A stretch of DNA of 59,931 bases from an uncultured Alphaproteobacteria bacterium (GTDB lineage: Bacteria > Pseudomonadota > Alphaproteobacteria > Rs-D84): NCBI GenBank assembly GCA_904502095.1, contig CAJGDG010000004.1, positions 1-59,931 of the forward strand. The letters run 5' to 3'. Each line of letters opens with the position of its first letter. Positions within the stretch are counted from its first letter, which is position 1. The notes under the pieces are model-generated. The model ran no database searches, was not told where the DNA came from, and saw only the letters and a program-made list of their open reading frames with translations. Position numbers and translations under genes: made by a program. Positions 58,998 to 59,931 of the stretch are shown piece by piece.

Positions 58998-59870
58998 ATG
59001 AAATCGGGTTGGGTTATTTTAGACAAGGATTCTGGACTGTTTTCAAGAACAGCAGGTGGTAAAGTTGCACGAATGGTTGGCACAAAAAAGTTCGGGCATA
59101 TTGGCACATTGGACCCGATGGCATCGGGCGTATTGCCAATTGCGATTGGTGACGCAACCAAAATGATACCGTTTGTTGAAGAAATAAATCCGTCTGTCAA
59201 AGAGTATTTGTTTTCGCTGCAGTTTGGTTTTGAAACGGACTCGCTTGATATCACAGGACGTGAAATTGCGCGTAATGACATAATTCCAAGTGAATCATAT
59301 GTAAAGTCTGTCTTGCCAAAACTGATTGGTAAAATATCACAGATTCCACCACAATACAGCGCTGTGCATGTTGATGGCGTTCGTGCATATGATGCCGCGC
59401 GCCAGGGCAGGGCGGTTGAAATTCCGCCGCGCGATGTGGATATATTTGAATTAGAATTTTGTGGCATTCAAGGCAAATCGTGGCATTTTCGGGTTCGTTG
59501 TTCGACTGGTACTTATGTTCGTTCTATTTCGCGCGATATTGCAAAATTATGTGGCACGATTGCAACTGTGGATATGATACGGCGCACCGTATCGGGGTCT
59601 TTTGATATAAAAAGTGCCGTAAAACTTGATTTTTTGGAAAATCTGTTTAATAATAACGCCAGCATTGATGAAAAATTGATGCCGGTGGATTTTGGACTGG
59701 GGGACATTCCGGTTCTGAATCTGGTCGATAAAGATGCTGAATTTTATAAATCTGGTGGCTTTATCGAAACTGATGCGACTGATGGTTTAAAGCGCGCTTA
59801 TAACGGTGATGTATTCATTGGTATTGGTGTGGTTTCTGACGGAAAGTTGCGTCCAAAACGAACAATTTAA
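58998..59870 (+). CDS. truB: tRNA pseudouridine-55 synthase TruB
   Basis: TruB makes pseudouridine 55 in the T-loop of tRNAs. The 290-residue protein begins MKSGWVILDKDSG. The catalytic Asp39 sits in GHIGTLDPMASGVLPIAIG, and KEYLFSLQFGFETDSLDITG, PPQYSAVHVDGVRAYDAAR and CSTGTYVRSISRDI follow. The ATG at 58998 is preferred over a TTG four codons upstream inside the mutS end. It is followed 17 bases later by rpsO, the usual order. Confidence 0.95.
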   Translation: MKSGWVILDKDSGLFSRTAGGKVARMVGTKKFGHIGTLDPMASGVLPIAIGDATKMIPFVEEINPSVKEYLFSLQFGFETDSLDITGREIARNDIIPSESYVKSVLPKLIGKISQIPPQYSAVHVDGVRAYDAARQGRAVEIPPRDVDIFELEFCGIQGKSWHFRVRCSTGTYVRSISRDIAKLCGTIATVDMIRRTVSGSFDIKSAVKLDFLENLFNNNASIDEKLMPVDFGLGDIPVLNLVDKDAEFYKSGGFIETDATDGLKRAYNGDVFIGIGVVSDGKLRPKRTI

Positions 59871-59887
59871 AATAAAAGGAAAACATA

Positions 59888-59931
59888 ATGTCCATTACAA
59901 AGACAAAAAAGTCTGAATTGATTCAGGCATA
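59888..59931 (+). CDS. rpsO: 30S ribosomal protein S15, 5' part
   Basis: The window ends 14 codons into this frame (MSITKTKKSELIQA), which matches the start of S15, a 16S rRNA-binding small-subunit protein. An AAAAGGAAAA ribosome-binding site precedes the ATG, and the truB-rpsO order supports the call. The remaining sequence is outside the window. Confidence 0.85.
   Translation, partial: MSITKTKKSELIQA

Noticed and set aside
1..59931. Stop-codon reassignment (TGA as Trp), as in some reduced Alphaproteobacteria
   Set aside because: Genes such as fabG and the TPR gene at 36875 end at TGA in ATGA overlaps, and conserved Trp positions use TGG.
1..59931. CRISPR arrays, rRNA genes, insertion sequences, prophage genes
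   Set aside because: Looked for on both strands; no regularly spaced repeats, transposase or integrase motifs, or rRNA stretches were seen.

Overview
This window looks like chromosomal DNA from a moderately AT-rich alphaproteobacterium with a compact genome. By eye it resembles host-associated lineages (Rickettsiales/Holosporales-like or uncultured gut Alphaproteobacteria). The evidence is an alphaproteobacterial-type SspB, a MacAB-TolC exporter, a Pal lipoprotein, an FtsQ/FtsA pair, a eukaryote-like (type 2) IleRS, a lone VirD4-type coupling ATPase, very short intergenic gaps and several shortened enzymes. TGA is used as a stop (for example fabG), so the standard code applies. The lineage assignment is inference.

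Layout: 1-3.6 kb holds the end of rplT and pheST. 3.6-4.0 kb holds a 56-codon small gene and a strongly promoted structured RNA, both on the minus strand. 4.06-6.5 kb holds ftsQ followed by an in-frame FtsA-ribulose-phosphate 3-epimerase fusion, the most unusual gene here. 6.6-8.8 kb encodes a large exported Ala/Arg/Thr/Asn-rich, Cys-containing protein of unknown function. 9-12.1 kb holds valS (C-terminally short) and an acyl-ACP thioesterase. 12.2-24.5 kb is mostly minus strand: nth, ileS, tRNA-Thr, mnmG-fabG-fabD, metG-queH, tRNA-Val with a decayed tRNA-Val copy, and accBC. 24.6-29 kb holds rnpA-yidD, mreB, a GT6 (ABO-type) glycosyltransferase, and recF-sspB.

29-33.9 kb is a MacAB-TolC exporter locus interrupted by an opposite-strand tRNA-Cys. 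34-39 kb holds der, a Yip1-like membrane protein, gpsA with a TPR membrane protein, and rsmG. 39.2-41.5 kb holds parAB and pal. 41.5-45.1 kb holds a UDG-family protein without cysteines, infC with an ATT start, and virD4. 45.2-49.4 kb holds rsmE, an rsuA/rluB-type pseudouridine synthase, a TPR membrane protein and an ABC exporter interrupted by a +1 frameshift in an A7 run. 49.5-59.9 kb holds pnp with a hairpin leader, an unknown gene, ybaB, a ptb-like gene, ppdK, xseB-mutS, truB and the start of rpsO.

Together these genes cover translation (five tRNA synthetase subunits, three tRNAs, tRNA/rRNA modification, IF3, L20, S15), envelope and fatty-acid synthesis, DNA repair and segregation, RNA decay and efflux. 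Accessory or host-facing candidates are GT6, VirD4, the large exported protein and the structured RNA. A near-identical hairpin with a CCGGCATTTGCCGG-type core, flanked by A and T runs, ends transcription units at 13 places. I saw no rRNA, CRISPR array, insertion sequence or prophage.
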